Part shown: in pieces, positions 1 through 11,492 of the stretch | Layout of the letters: each line of letters begins with the position of its first letter | Numbering within the stretch: the stretch's first letter is position 1 | Source: Torymus aiolomorphi | Taxonomy: Eukaryota > Arthropoda > Insecta > Hymenoptera > Torymidae | Length of the DNA: 64,000 nt | Direction: 5' to 3' | Assembly (NCBI GenBank): GCA_036365515.1 | Contig: CM070873.1 | Location: 88,185,948-88,249,947, forward strand | The notes under the pieces: generated by a model | The model's database searches: none | What the model saw: only the letters and a program-made list of their open reading frames with translations | Told to the model about the DNA's origin: nothing | Position numbers and translations under genes: made by a program

Positions 1-1330
1 TAAAGGCGTTACAAATTGAAACTGATTGAAAATAATTAGCGAGAATATTATTAACAATCAAGTTTAATAATTTATAAAATACGTCACTACGTGATTTTTA
101 TCATATGAATAAAAAATATTGATGGTTTTTTAAATATAATGTTTTGAATAACAACATTTTCCAGTATCACATTAGTCACGATTAACACATTAGTCGTGCC
201 AAATAAAATTATTTAGATTATATACTTATTGATATTTTGTGGATGCACTATCTACACACGAGATATAATCGAGTCTTGTATGTATATACTTTTCTTATGT
301 GTTATAAAAGGCAGAAATGTGTCTACGCGAAATAATTATTAGGTAGAAATCAGTAGAAAATTTGTCTAATTTGTCGGTAGTGATGAAACGCTTTTCATTT
401 ATTATTTGCGGCTATTCAATAGATTGGAAATGGAACGAAACAACCACGAAATATTTAGTTGTATTGTAATTTGACCTTACATAAAAAGCATTCAAAAGTA
501 TGGAATAAGTTACCGAAATTTAAACGGACCACATTTATCCGCCTCATTCTGCTTCTATTCTCACTGGTCATATATCATAATACCGCAAATCTTTCTGGAC
601 ATATTTTAAATAAGAAAACTAGCAAATGAAGCTTGAGTGTAGCTAAACCCGGCGTATAATAATATCTTTTTCAGATAAATTATAAAATTTATTTCCATAT
701 TTGATTAGTATTAGTCCACCATTCCGCAACGCATGCACATCTACACAGCTAATTCATAATTAAAATTACGAATAAAATCTAACAAGCAATATCTTATGTC
801 TGTGATATAATTTATATAATAATAAAGGATGACAAGAGTATTTTCAAGAAAATACTTAAGTTTGACCCTTCTGACGTTGCTACAGGTGTGGGTTTCTCCT
901 TGTATCAGGTTTTCTCTATGCTACAGGCGCCTGTATTATATACATGATGTTTGATGGTATGTTTCGTGCTTCCATATCAAGAGGTCGGGATTAAAATCTA
1001 GCTATATAGTGTATGGGAGAGCCAATAAACAACTATAGCTATGTGGGTATGGGTTGGACAGTGAATAGAACAAGTAAAAGCTGTGACTCAAAAAAGAACC
1101 GTATTAGTAACTTGTAGCTGGTGAAATCGTGTTAATTTGGCTTCGAATGAAAACTCGATAGACGAATTGAGCATAATCTTTGTCCAGCTACATTTTACGT
1201 GAAATATCGAGGTCTCATTCCCTTCCTCGGAATTGTGATAATATCGTAATGCCGAGGAGAGAGAAAAGGTCGGCAGCGTGACTAAATTAAGAGGACGCGT
1301 GAGATGCGTCGTATACAAGAAGGAGGGCAA
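1..1330. other. AT-rich non-coding DNA
   Basis: AT-rich sequence with short runs of A and T and frequent stops in all frames. I see no splice-bounded open frame, RNA gene or clear inverted repeat. It may be intergenic or intronic. Confidence 0.5.
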
Positions 1331-4300
1331 CAGCCGCTTGCGCGCGTCGCGTTAATTTATGCGCCGGGGGAGAGACAGCCGAACTGTCCTATCCTCCGAG
1401 AGCACAAAGCAAGTATAAAGAGAGAGAGAGAGAGAGGCAGAGAGCTCCGGCAGCCTTGAATGCTCGATTTCCTATAAGGACGAGGAACGCTCTTGCGGCA
1501 GGCTAGGCATCACATGTGCGCGCGAGGGGACGGCCGCGAAGATTGCGCGGGCTGCGAGCAAGGCTGGTCGTTGACCGTAACAGGTGTCATGGACCGCAGC
1601 CACGTGAAATCCGCGCTCTTCGCGCTCAGCCGGACGTGCATTCTATCGATTCCGGAGCGATTTCACTGTAAACCGACTCTAATCTTCCGCACCTCGTGTG
1701 ATGTTAATATTTCCATCGCAAATCAACAAGCCGAAAATCTGACAAAGAGATATTGACACAGTTGAACTTTTTCCTGATAAAATTATCCTTACAAATTGCT
1801 CTGAACTAAAAGCTAACTTTACCGTATCTAATATTCGAATCTATGTATATTTAGTCAGAAAGCGTGCTGGTCACTCGTCATAATCTGAAAGTATTAGCAG
1901 GCGCACTGATCTATAGGTTATATTCATCGACAGATGCACTGTTGGCCAAGAAGCTTTTTTATTCTTTACAAATAACTTGCCTTATTGCCGACATCCATTA
2001 GTTTTCCCGTTCAAGTGCAAGTTCAAGTTTACGCACTCACCTCGATTTCACTCGAAAGCATTTTATAAGAAGCGTTTCACCTTGTTCTCGCACACTAGTC
2101 GCGCGTCATTAAGAGGAAATTTGTCGTGACGACGAGGGGCCACCCGCCGCGAAGGCTTTCTTCCGAACATCCGCTTTTCCGGATACGGCCAACAGCCGGC
2201 TGTGTAATTGATCTCGTTTGCTCGCCCGCTCGTTATTCAATCATTACACAAGAGTTAGCACTCTTCGAACATTATGCGAAAGCGTTTTTTAATTGACCAC
2301 TACGGGATTAACGAACCGCGTCGTTATTTCTTCTACGTTATTACAATCTTTTGATCTATTGACTTTTGTCATTAGCACGTTCATTGTTCTACTTTAAAAC
2401 CAATTCATCCCGCTCCATTATAAGCGCTCAGTTTTTCTTATAGATATAACTATTATCTCATTCATGGAGTTAAGTAATACAATGCTTTTAGTTAGTTTTT
2501 TCAACCATCCCTTTTATTTAAAGAATTTTCGAGTACTTGGCCTCTCAGCTTTTTGAAAGCGAAAACTGGAGCAAAAAATTATCAAAGTAAAATCGCGAAA
2601 GAAATGTTCGTTGGCACTTTTAACCGGTACACATACAAACAAAAAAATCGCCTCACCAAAAACAGAAAGTATAACACGTCGACTTTCATTCGCTTTCGCG
2701 ATTAAAAAAAGTTGCTCCGTGGGCGCTTCCTCGCCGAGGACAGGAGATGATATCTACCCATGCGGATGTAAAAACCAGAAAAGATGCACCTTGCCCTGCC
2801 TATATAAACTCACTGTTCTAAATAGCTTCAAGCCGGAGTAGTAAAAATGTGAGATTCATGCCTCTGCTTTAAAATCCGATGTATTTACCGCGAGGAAAAA
2901 GGTGAGAATACCTTCACAAGTTTCCAGTCCATTACTCAAGAATCCATGGGTGGTTAAGTGAAAAATTTCACTTCTCATGGAGATTCGGAGAGCGTATCTC
3001 TGTGCGGGACAGCCAAACGCGCCGCGCGTTTTTCCGCTTGACGGGAGCGCAGCGCGCCCGCAGCGTTCGTCTTTTACGATAGCGGTAGAGAGAGAGGGAG
3101 AGAGAGAGAGCACGTGCAGCCGTGCATTAGCGCGCTCGCGGCGCGTGTAAAGGCGCGGATTGTTGCGCGAAAGGAGCGAGTATATATGCGAGCAAGGGGA
3201 AAAGAGTAGCTATGAGCGAGAGAGAAGCGGCGGATTTTCGCACGCAAGTCACGCTAAGCTAATCCCGGGCGATGTGCCGGATAATTGCCGTGCCCGCCGC
3301 GGATCCGCGATCTTTCTTCTCGCTCTTCTCCCGACGATCGCCGCTTTGCATTATACGCGCCTCGTAACGGAGCGCGTGCCGCGAACTCCGCTTTTTCAAT
3401 CAATCAGCACTCAAAGTGAAAAATAACGATTGAAAATGTCGAACTAATGCACTGTGGTATGCTTCTAACGTAGCCTGCACTACATGCAGAAAATTATGTA
3501 TGCATCCTGTGCATTGAATATAAGTGGTCGAGTGATACGCTTCGGTCAGGCGTACAACATGTTCGTTACTATATTACAATCACTTGGCTTTTTAATTAAG
3601 GAATATGGTTGTGAGAAGTAAAATAATAAAAGTTACGTTGCTTGTTATTTTATGAATAAAATAACGTATATCATGAACAGTTAATATAAGGTAATATAAC
3701 CGCAGGCATTTCGGCGGGAAGCTCAAAAAAGACTAATCTCGGCTTGTCTCGAGTGCTCGCACAAGGCAGAAATGGAGCTAGCTGTGGGCCGCAGCTAACG
3801 GTAATGTACAGGTAGTAGGTAGCTATGAGTGCGCGAGCACGCATTAGGCATCCGAAAATCTGAGCCGCATTTCGGAGAGCCATCCTCCCGCGTGTGCGCA
3901 GGCGCAATGCAACGACCGCGTAATAACGGTACCTCCGCGCGCGGTTATTTCGGCGGTGGTGGTCCGATCATCACACCCGCCGGCTTTTCTTAAGTAACAC
4001 AGTTACGTCACGGGTTACTACTATACTGAGACTCTTAGTTAAAATAAAACACGGATCGCCCGGTCTATATTTTCCGTTCGATACAGGTCACGCTTTATTG
4101 ACTACTCCGCGATGGCTATTATACCGTCGCGCTACAATCCGTGAAAACAACGGCTTTTTGTAGCCTAACGTTTTCTTTTTACAGCTTCCAATCGGACTAT
4201 CTATTGATTTACGGCGCCTTGAGCGCGTTAGTCGTCCGTTTAACTAAAGTCAAATTCGGGTGATGCACCTCTTTGGAACAAGCTAAGGATTTCGTTCGGG

Positions 4301-5204
4301 CCGACTGAGATCTTGAAAGGGTCCCGCGATCGGCCCGGATAATCCCGGAGCGCGCAACCTCACGTATGCGTGACTCGTTTGTTCCCTCCTGCGCGTGCGT
4401 GTGGCCACGATCCAGCAGTCAGTCCGGTAGATAATCCAGAGGGCGAGAGAGAAAAGAAGCTTTTCTTCCTTCTACCGCGATCTTATCTCCGAGTTTACTA
4501 CCTAGACGTTGCCCCGAGAAAGATCGCGTCTATTCGCGGACGGGCGTAGACGAGCGCATTTCCAGCCGGCCCTCGTGCGCTTTCTTTTGCACGCGTTTAT
4601 CGTAATTGGATGTAGGTATGTAAGACGTACACACAACTATAGTTAGAAATTCGAGTTACCACGAGTCCCACTAAGTATTAAACTTTGTCAAACGACTTGG
4701 ACAGTGCAAAAGAGCAAAATGATTGGAAAATGTATTTAACCAGCTAGTACTCACTCTGGAGACGGCTATCCTTGGCATGGCGTTGTTGAGCTTACGTCTG
4801 CTGGCTCGTTAGGAGCTGACAACGGCGTTTGAGGAAATTCAAGAGAGCGTGTAGGATCGAAGGAAAAGGAGGAAGCGCGAGGGAGGAGGGAAAAAGTGGA
4901 GAAAGAGAGAAGTAGGTCAGAGGGGTCCGTCCTCGGGCGCGCGTAGAGGTCTCATGTCACTGCACCGGTTCTTCTCCCTCTCTCGTTCTCTCTCCGTCTC
5001 TCTTTCACGGCTCTATTATCGGTATGCTCGGCTGGGCAGAGGCGTGCGCGCAGGGCTCGAGCGCTTCCTCCTCGATCCTCGCAGGTGGATGTCCAGAGGT
5101 TGACTGGTAGGAAGTGCGCGCACGCGTCAGCTTAGGAGAGCCCCGCTCGACTCGAGCGCGAGCGGAGGACGGGAGAACGTGAACCGGCTACCGAGCGAGC
5201 GAGC

Positions 5205-5258
<54 letters not shown>

Positions 5259-5450
5259 CCGTGCTCGCCCGCTCCCGTTGGACCCTATTCCGCGGCTCGC
5301 TCTCCTAAACGTCTCTTTCTTCCTTTCTTTGCTTCCTCCCCTCTCTCTCGTCTTTTCCTTTTCTCTAAATACCTCACCTTTTTCTCGTTTCATCCTTCGT
5401 GCCCGTCGCTCTTAGTTATGCCTCGGTACCCGTAGCTGCGAGCAGTCGAC
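1331..5450. promoter_or_regulatory. GC-rich, promoter-like region without a supportable reading frame
   Basis: Three GC- and CpG-rich patches (about 1330-1640, 2960-3400 and 3900-5450) are separated by AT-rich spacers. They carry GA/CT tracts (for example around 1418, 3087 and 4975) of the kind common near insect promoters. Short open frames occur on both strands but lack splice sites, codon bias or recognisable motifs. The likeliest reading is one or more promoter and 5' non-coding exon regions of a gene whose coding part is outside the window. Direction is unknown. Confidence 0.3.
5207..5253. repeat. (GA)n microsatellite
   Basis: An uninterrupted GA dinucleotide run inside the GC-rich island. 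It could be a GAGA-factor type site or a simple repeat. It produces apparent Arg-Glu and Leu-Ser reading frames that are artefacts. Confidence 0.9.
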
Positions 5451-5453
5451 GAC

Positions 5454-6317
5454 TCGTTATCGGGCGCATTTTACTTTTTTCCCCCGTCGAGCGTGTTACA
5501 TGTACTTATACCACTCAATGAATTCCGACTTCAATCGTTTCTACGCTCTTGGTTAAGACGAATACATATATGTATATATATAAGATGCCTAGTACAGTAG
5601 ATCCAACCACACATATCTGCGGTTTTAAATTCGCCAATTATTAAATTTCATTAATCATTAATGTTGAGCATACTACTATACTGCAATGACTATTCACTGT
5701 AGTTTCTCTCAATATCACATGAACTTTCACAAACTTTTCTTTATCTTTATCCAATACACCATTAACGGTTTAATTTTATCCTAATACGCCAGATCCTAAC
5801 ACTTCAATCACTTAAACGGTCACTAAAATTAGCTAGAAAGAATTAATTTTCGTTTAACAGAAATTATAATATATTAAAAAAAAATCATGAAAAGCTGAAA
5901 AAACTTTAAAGATCTCCAGAATAACATAAACCCTTTTTTAATACAAAATTTCACTGTAAAAAAGTTACATTTGCTAGCAAAATAAAAAGAGTGCAAACAG
6001 TAATTAAAATAAGTAATCAAAACACACACACATAAACTAAAAAAGTGTCTCGTATTATGATTAAATATTTATTTATAATTTTAACAAATCTTTCTTTTTT
6101 CGACATATTAATAACTTTATCTGTAAGGTTTATCAAGGTAATATATTAAATACTTAAAGCTACACATTTTAAATAAAAAGTTACAATATATTTTTAAAAA
6201 AATTTTCTGAAATAATCGAAAGAGCTTTTTATAATTTATTTAAAATGTTAGGTTATTTTTATAAATCAAAATCCTGTATAATACATACATTATGTAACAA
6301 AGAACTAAAATCGTAGA
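5454..6317. other. AT-rich non-coding DNA
   Basis: Nothing recognisable beyond poly-A and poly-T runs. There are no open frames of note. Confidence 0.5.
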
Positions 6318-6750
6318 TTATTCCCGCGGGTCAGTTCACTGCCTCCCGTGCATGACTGACTTTAGTCCCGTGTTACATATAGTACTTTATTGACATCTCC
6401 ATTGTGGCCACTTTATAGATTTGAAAAGTTATTTTATACTTATGAGTTATAATTTTGTTAGTTTTAACCAAATTCCCTATAAAAGTAAAAAAATTAGGCT
6501 ATTATGTTACTATATTCCTATATGCGGGACATAAAGTACTTTATTCCCATCTCTACTATAATGGCCATTTTATAGCCTGAAAAGCCGGGCAAAAGTGGCA
6601 TCTGATTCCCTCTTTTACGTTATTCCCGCCTATGTGGGAATAAAGTAAATTAGCGGGAATAAAGTAACATAGTATAATTTTTTACATTTATGGTGAACTG
6701 GGTTAAATTAACAAAATTATAATTTATAATATAATATAAATTATAAATAA
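6318..6750. repeat. Subterminal repeat region, probable 5' end of the decayed transposon
   Basis: Copies of a word like GGGAATAAAGTA occur in both orientations (near 6540, 6625, 6640 and 6655). A longer direct repeat (TAAAGTACTTTATT... with a GGCCA-CTTTATAG follow-on) occurs near 6380 and 6535. This directly precedes the transposase-like frame and looks like subterminal binding sites. I cannot find a matching right terminus. Confidence 0.4.
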
Positions 6751-6753
6751 GCC

Positions 6754-7824
6754 TTGCCAAAGTGTTCTACGGTATCAGAAAAAATAAAAATTCTGACTTT
6801 GCTACCCTCATCCCTAACGAAAAATGAAATTTCATTCTTATTTCCAGACATAACAATGTACATGATAGCAAGAGCGAAAAGTCTTGCACAAGAAAAGGGA
6901 TTTTACTCGGAACCAGAAGCGTGCACAGGCCATCCAAGTGATGAAAGGATCGAAAAAATTGTTATGGAATATTATATAAATGACGATTTTAATTGTTCAA
7001 GGCAGAGTCTTCATAAGAGTGGCGTTATTATTGTTAAAATAAATGATAAAAAAGAGAAGAAAATTAAACGTTTCCTTACTCGGAGTCTGAAAGCAACGTA
7101 TGAAACATTTAAAAATGATTATCCCGAATTGAGAATTGGTAAATCGAAGTTTTATAGTTTGCGATCAAAATATGTCTTACTTAGCCCCATCAAAGAAGTT
7201 TGTCTCTGTATCTATTGCACAAATTATAATTTATTTCTTACAAGCTTAATTAATTTCAGAGGAAGTAACGTTACAGAGTTGGATGAAATTCGGTCAGAAA
7301 TAATAAACGCGACAATGTGTTCTGAACCACCTGATTTATGTTATTTACAAGAATGTAAAATGTGTCCAGGCAGTAACGGAATTACGTTTCATGTTCTAAA
7401 ACTGCAAGATTCAGAAGGCACAGAAGAAATTACATATGCTTTGTGGGATAAAGGTAACTTGATTAAAAAAATAGTGTCAATTTCTGCTTTTAAAGATGAA
7501 CTTTCGGTTTGGACCATGAAGATTAGTACTCACATATATGTAAAAAATATACAACGGAAAGCTATAAAAGCAGAAAGAGAAAAGCTAAAAAAGACCCATA
7601 TCATTTAGTTCTTCAAATAGACTTCACTGAAAACTGGGCTGTGATTAAACATTAGATTAACATAATAAAGCTGTTCAAGGAAATCATTGGGTTAATGATC
7701 AAATTTCTATTTTCACAGCAGTCTCTTATCAAGGGGATTCGACACAAAGTTTCGCAGTCATAAGTGATGACCGAAAACATGATTCAGCGTATGCTTTGCT
7801 AGCAGTAAAAACAATTATAACCTA
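6754..7824 (+). pseudogene. Transposase-like protein, N-terminal two thirds (decayed)
   Basis: A 284-codon frame without a true ATG (it opens on TTG) ends in a stop at 7606. A +1 shift just before that stop continues the protein with a DFTENW motif (7620-7637), and a further frame carries a VISDD motif near 7758-7772. In the first part I see an SKFYSLRSKYVLLSP block, then VCLCIYC and CYLQECKMCPG cysteine motifs. From memory, this order (KFxxLRxKxVxL, VCxC, CxxxxCxxCPG, DFxEN, SDGA, HGKG, DGxGG) matches a large uncharacterised repeat-borne protein family in invertebrates. The aspartates would fit an RNase H/DDE-type integrase fold; that function is inference. The gene continues in three more pieces (7935-7965, 9731-9860 and 17233-17597) and is clearly dead. 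Confidence 0.65.
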
Positions 7825-7934
7825 CACTGTTAAAAATTATGAAGTTTCATTCACTTAAATTTAACTGAAATTTAATAAAACTTTTGAAGTTATATTCAGA
7901 ATGTATCTTAAATTTCAGAAAATTTTTAACAGTG
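7825..7934. mobile_element. 110-bp MITE with TA target duplication
   Basis: Inverted termini CACTGTTAAAAATT and AATTTTTAACAGTG are flanked by TA (7823-7824 and 7935-7936). It interrupts the transposase-like gene: removing it and one TA rejoins the codons for Thr-Tyr-Leu-Lys. TA duplication suggests a Tc1/mariner-type mobiliser. Confidence 0.75.
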
Positions 7935-7965
7935 TACTTGAAAGCCAATTGTTGTGATTCAATAA
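7935..7965 (+). pseudogene. Transposase-like gene, short middle piece
   Basis: About ten codons (reading LKANCCDSIKK) join the frame before the 110-bp MITE. They are cut at an A-run by the next insertion. Confidence 0.5.
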
Positions 7966-8852
7966 AAAAACGCTGCCAATTCATTGGCCCGTAGCTTCCT
8001 CAACCGTAATTTGTTGATTCCTTTAATTAATTTTTAATAACAAAATTTATAATTTTTTAAAAAATTTATTGCATAATTATAATTAAATTCATTTATGAAT
8101 ATTAAAAATTGTTAATTTTTATATTTATTTATTTATTATTTATTTATATCAAATTTATATACATTTTGAGCTGATAAATAAAGTTATCATTTGAAATAGA
8201 AGTAAAATATCTATATTTTATAATAAAACCAATAGCTATCACGGTTGTTTTGTTATTAACAAAAACGTGTTTTTTTTTATATTTCATAATTCATATTTTT
8301 TAAGAAAAAAAAAATTTATAGCTATCATTTTTCTTTTGTTATTAACAAAAACGTGTTTTTTAAAAAAAGTTCATAACTCACAAATAAATTATAATAATGC
8401 AGAATATAACGCATTCATAATGCATAATTCATAATTATAATAGATTATAATAGATATAATTTTTAAACATTTTAATTCATTTTGTTGGTTGGTTTTTTAA
8501 AAATAAAAAAAAATCATCGAATGCCTACTCAATGACGTTTCCTCATTCCACACCACCTAGCGGTAGATTTCGTATCGGTAGGTAGCAGTAGCGGAGTTAT
8601 GGGTTTTTTAAAAAAAACACATTTTTGTTTTTGATGACAACTAAAGAACCGTGATAGAAAATTAATTTTTTTTAGAAAATATAGGTATTTTAATTATCTT
8701 TCGAATGCCACCCACCCCATTCAGATACATATAGCCGTTCTCGAGAAATTACGATTTTTAAAAAATGTCAAAAAATTTTTAACCTCAAATATTTCTGAAA
8801 TTTATGGACCAATCATTTTGCCCAAAGAACTCGACCGAGAACTATAAAAAAT

Positions 8853-9142
8853 CGACATAGGCAGATTTGTGTACATGAGAATTGTGCACCGATTTATTGT
8901 GCACAAAGAAAAGAAAAGAAAATTTTGTTCACAAAACGTTTTTACTTTTGCACAAAATTTTTAATCAAAAGAAAAAATAGAAGTTCGTTTATGGAGTGCC
9001 AATATTACGAACTTCTATTTTTTTTTTTTGATTAAAAATTTTGTGCAAAAGTAAAAACGTTTTGTGAACAAAATTTTCTTTTCTTTTCTCTGTGCACAAT
9101 AAATCGGTGCGCAATTCTCATGTGCACAAATCCGTCTATGTC
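8853..9142. repeat. 290-bp near-perfect palindrome
   Basis: Two arms of about 130 bp each (from CGACATAGGCAGATTTGTG to CACAAATCCGTCTATGTCC) flank a short spacer near 8995-9005. The arms contain the words TTGTGCACAA and TTTTGTGCAAAAGT. It is nested in the AT-rich element and would form a long hairpin RNA if transcribed. Confidence 0.85.
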
Positions 9143-9534
9143 CATAATAAGTCGGTACACAATCAACTGCACTGTACATAAATAACTCACGTGCACAAAT
9201 CAGCCCATGTCGTTTACGAGTTATAAGCTTCTAAAAAAAAACACGTTTTTGTTAATAACAAAAGAACCGTGATAGCTATAAACTTTTTTTTTTAGAAAAT
9301 ATAGGTATTTTAATTTTCTTTCGAACGCTACCCATCAGATTCAAATAACTCGATCCTATCATTAAAAAAAATCAAAAAACAGTTTTGAGAAAATCGAAAA
9401 TATGAAAAAAAAAACGAAAACGCATCGCCCCAATCAAAAAACGGATTTTTGACCCGCCATCACGCAAAAAAAACAAAAAAAATGAGACCTGTCCGGTCAA
9501 AATCGACCGAGTAGAAGCTGAGATCCAGGCGTAT

Positions 9535-9610
9535 AGACACACACACACATACACACACACACACACATACACACACATACACACACACACGCACACACAC
9601 ACACACACAT
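9535..9610. repeat. (CA)n microsatellite
   Basis: CA repeats with occasional TA interruptions inside the AT-rich element. Confidence 0.9.
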
Positions 9611-9730
9611 CCATACAGACATTTTTCAAAAACCATGTATTTTGATTCCTAACACCTCGAAACACAATTATAACATGTTTTTACAACAACTCAAAAATTT
9701 ACTATCACAAAGCTTCCTCTAGGAGGAAGC

Positions 9731-9860
9731 AAAAATTACCGTTGTATCAGACGGCGCCGCTAGCCATTTTAAAAATCGCTTTCAATTATATGAATTAAAA
9801 TGAGCACCATTTCATATAAAATGGTTGTTCTCTGCTACTGGGCACGGTAAAGGAGCTCCC
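9731..9860 (+). pseudogene. Transposase-like gene, catalytic-region piece
   Basis: Reads ITVVSDGAASHFKNRFQLY, an in-frame stop, then a segment ending in ATGHGKGAP. The SDGAxxxFKN and HGKG motifs belong to the same family as the frame starting at 6754. The 6.9-kb element follows immediately after the Pro codon. Confidence 0.7.
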
Positions 9861-9881
9861 ACATAGCACGAAATATTGCTG

Positions 9882-11110
9882 AAATGTTTCTGCAAGGTTT
9901 CGTGAAATGTTTGCAACCTTGCAGAAATATTTCACAGAAAGATTGCAGAAATATTTTTATGTCCGCATCTTTTTTCGTTCAGCAATATTTCATGAAATAT
10001 TTCTGCAAAGTTTCGTGAAAACTTGTAAGAAACGTTTCTGAAATATTGCAGAAAACTTTCATGAATAGTTTGAATAATCTGAAAACCTGACATGAAATAT
10101 TTCAGAAATGTTGTGGTATTATTTTTCGTAATATTACTGTAAACCTTACAGAAATATTTCACAGAAAGATTGCAGAAATGTTTTTATGTCCGCATCTTTT
10201 TTCGTTCAGCAATATTTCATGAAATATTTCTGCAAAGTTTCGTGAAAACTTGTAAGAAATGTTTCTGAAATATTGCAGAAAAGTTTCACGAATAGTTTGA
10301 ATAATCTGTAAACCTGGCATGAAATAGTTCAACAATCTTTCATGAAATATTTGTACAAAATTTCGTGAAAACTTGTAAGAAATGTTTCTGAAATATTGCA
10401 GAAAAGTTTCACGAATAGTTTGAATAATCTACAAACCTGACATGAAATATTTCAGAAATGTTGTGGTATTATTTTTCGTAATATTACTGTAAACCTTTCA
10501 GAAATATTTCACAGAAAGATTCCAGAAATGTTTTTATGTCCGTACCTTTTTTCGTTCAGCAATATTTCATGAAATATTTCTGTAAAGTTTTGTGAAAACT
10601 TGTAAGAAATATTTCTGAAATATTGCAGAAAACTTTCATGAATAGTTTGAATAATCTGTAAACCTGGCATGAAATATTTCAATAATCTTTCATGAAATAT
10701 TTGTACAAAGTTTCGTGAAAACTTGTAAGAAATGTTTCTGAAATATTGCAGAAAAGTTTCACGAATAGTTTGAATAATCTACAAACCTGACATGAAATAT
10801 TTCTGAAATGTTGCGATTTTATTTTTCGTAATATTACTGTAAACCTTTCAGAAACATTTCACAGAAAGATTTTAGTAATATTTTTATGTCGGAATCATTT
10901 TCGTTCACCAATATTTCATGAAATATTTCTGTAAAGTTTCGTGAAAGCTTGTACGAAATGTTTCTGAAATATTGCAGGAATCTTTCACAAAGTATTTGTA
11001 TAATCCGTAAACTTGCCATGAAATATTTCCGCAATATTTCATGAAGTATTTGTGCAACGTTTCTTGAAACCTTTTACGAAATGTTTCTGAAATATTTCAG
11101 AAAAATTACA
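9882..11110. repeat. Higher-order tandem repeat, left part of the array
   Basis: A unit of about 225 bp (containing the landmark TTTTTATGTCCGCATCTTTT) recurs near 9954, 10183 and 10533, with a diverged copy near 10878. The wider spacing is due to an extra subunit of about 125 bp ending in GAATAGTTTGAATAATCT. Confidence 0.7.
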
Positions 11111-11417
11111 AAAAGAATAGTAAGTAACATCTTCTACTTTTTAGAAAGTTTGTAGAAACGTTTCATGAAAGTTTTCTGGAATATCGATAAATTGTTGGCA
11201 GAAAGCTTTCAGAAAAGATTTTAAGTAATTATTCAAGAAACCTTTCTGAAATCTTTCAGAAACCTTTTTTCAAGTTCTTGAAAGAAGTAACCTTGAAGCT
11301 ATGATATATTAGAATTCTCTATAAGTATTTACAATTGTCGCATATTTTTCACAACTTAATTTCTACATTTAATCGCATTGTTATAATTGCATAAAATATT
11401 TTACATAAAAATTTTTC

Positions 11418-11492
11418 GACCTCACCGGGAATCGAACCCACGATCTTTGGGTTACTACGCACGCACGCTATCCGTTACGCTATCGCTCGCTT
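11418..11492 (-). repeat. tRNA-derived sequence (pol III box B-like)
   Basis: On the minus strand it reads a D-arm-like GCGATAGCGTAACGGATAGC, then GTGGGTTCGATTCCCGG, an excellent box B. No clean anticodon stem can be drawn and the T stem is imperfect, so this is more likely a SINE head or tRNA pseudogene than a working tRNA. It lies in an AT-rich gap (11290-11780) of the array. Confidence 0.5.

Larger units (their letters stand above)
7966..9730. mobile_element. AT-rich element inserted in the transposase-like gene
   Basis: The left end carries GCTGCCAATTCATTGGC followed by TAGCTTCCTCAA, also present at about 29852, so this is a dispersed element. Inside, a block containing an AAAACACGTTTTTGTTAATAAC-like word recurs in both orientations (near 8260, 8345, 8620 and 9235). 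Its ends fall between codons for Lys-Lys and Ile-Thr-Val-Val-Ser-Asp of the host gene. There is no coding capacity. The class is not recognised. Confidence 0.6.

Noticed and set aside
5127..5415. Arg/Glu and Ser/Leu-rich frames
   Set aside because: Products of the GA microsatellite.
9372..9665. Cys/Val-rich frame on the minus strand; similar frames at 51158-51459
   Set aside because: Translations of CA repeats.
11418..11492. Functional tRNA gene
   Set aside because: No acceptable anticodon stem-loop and an imperfect T stem.
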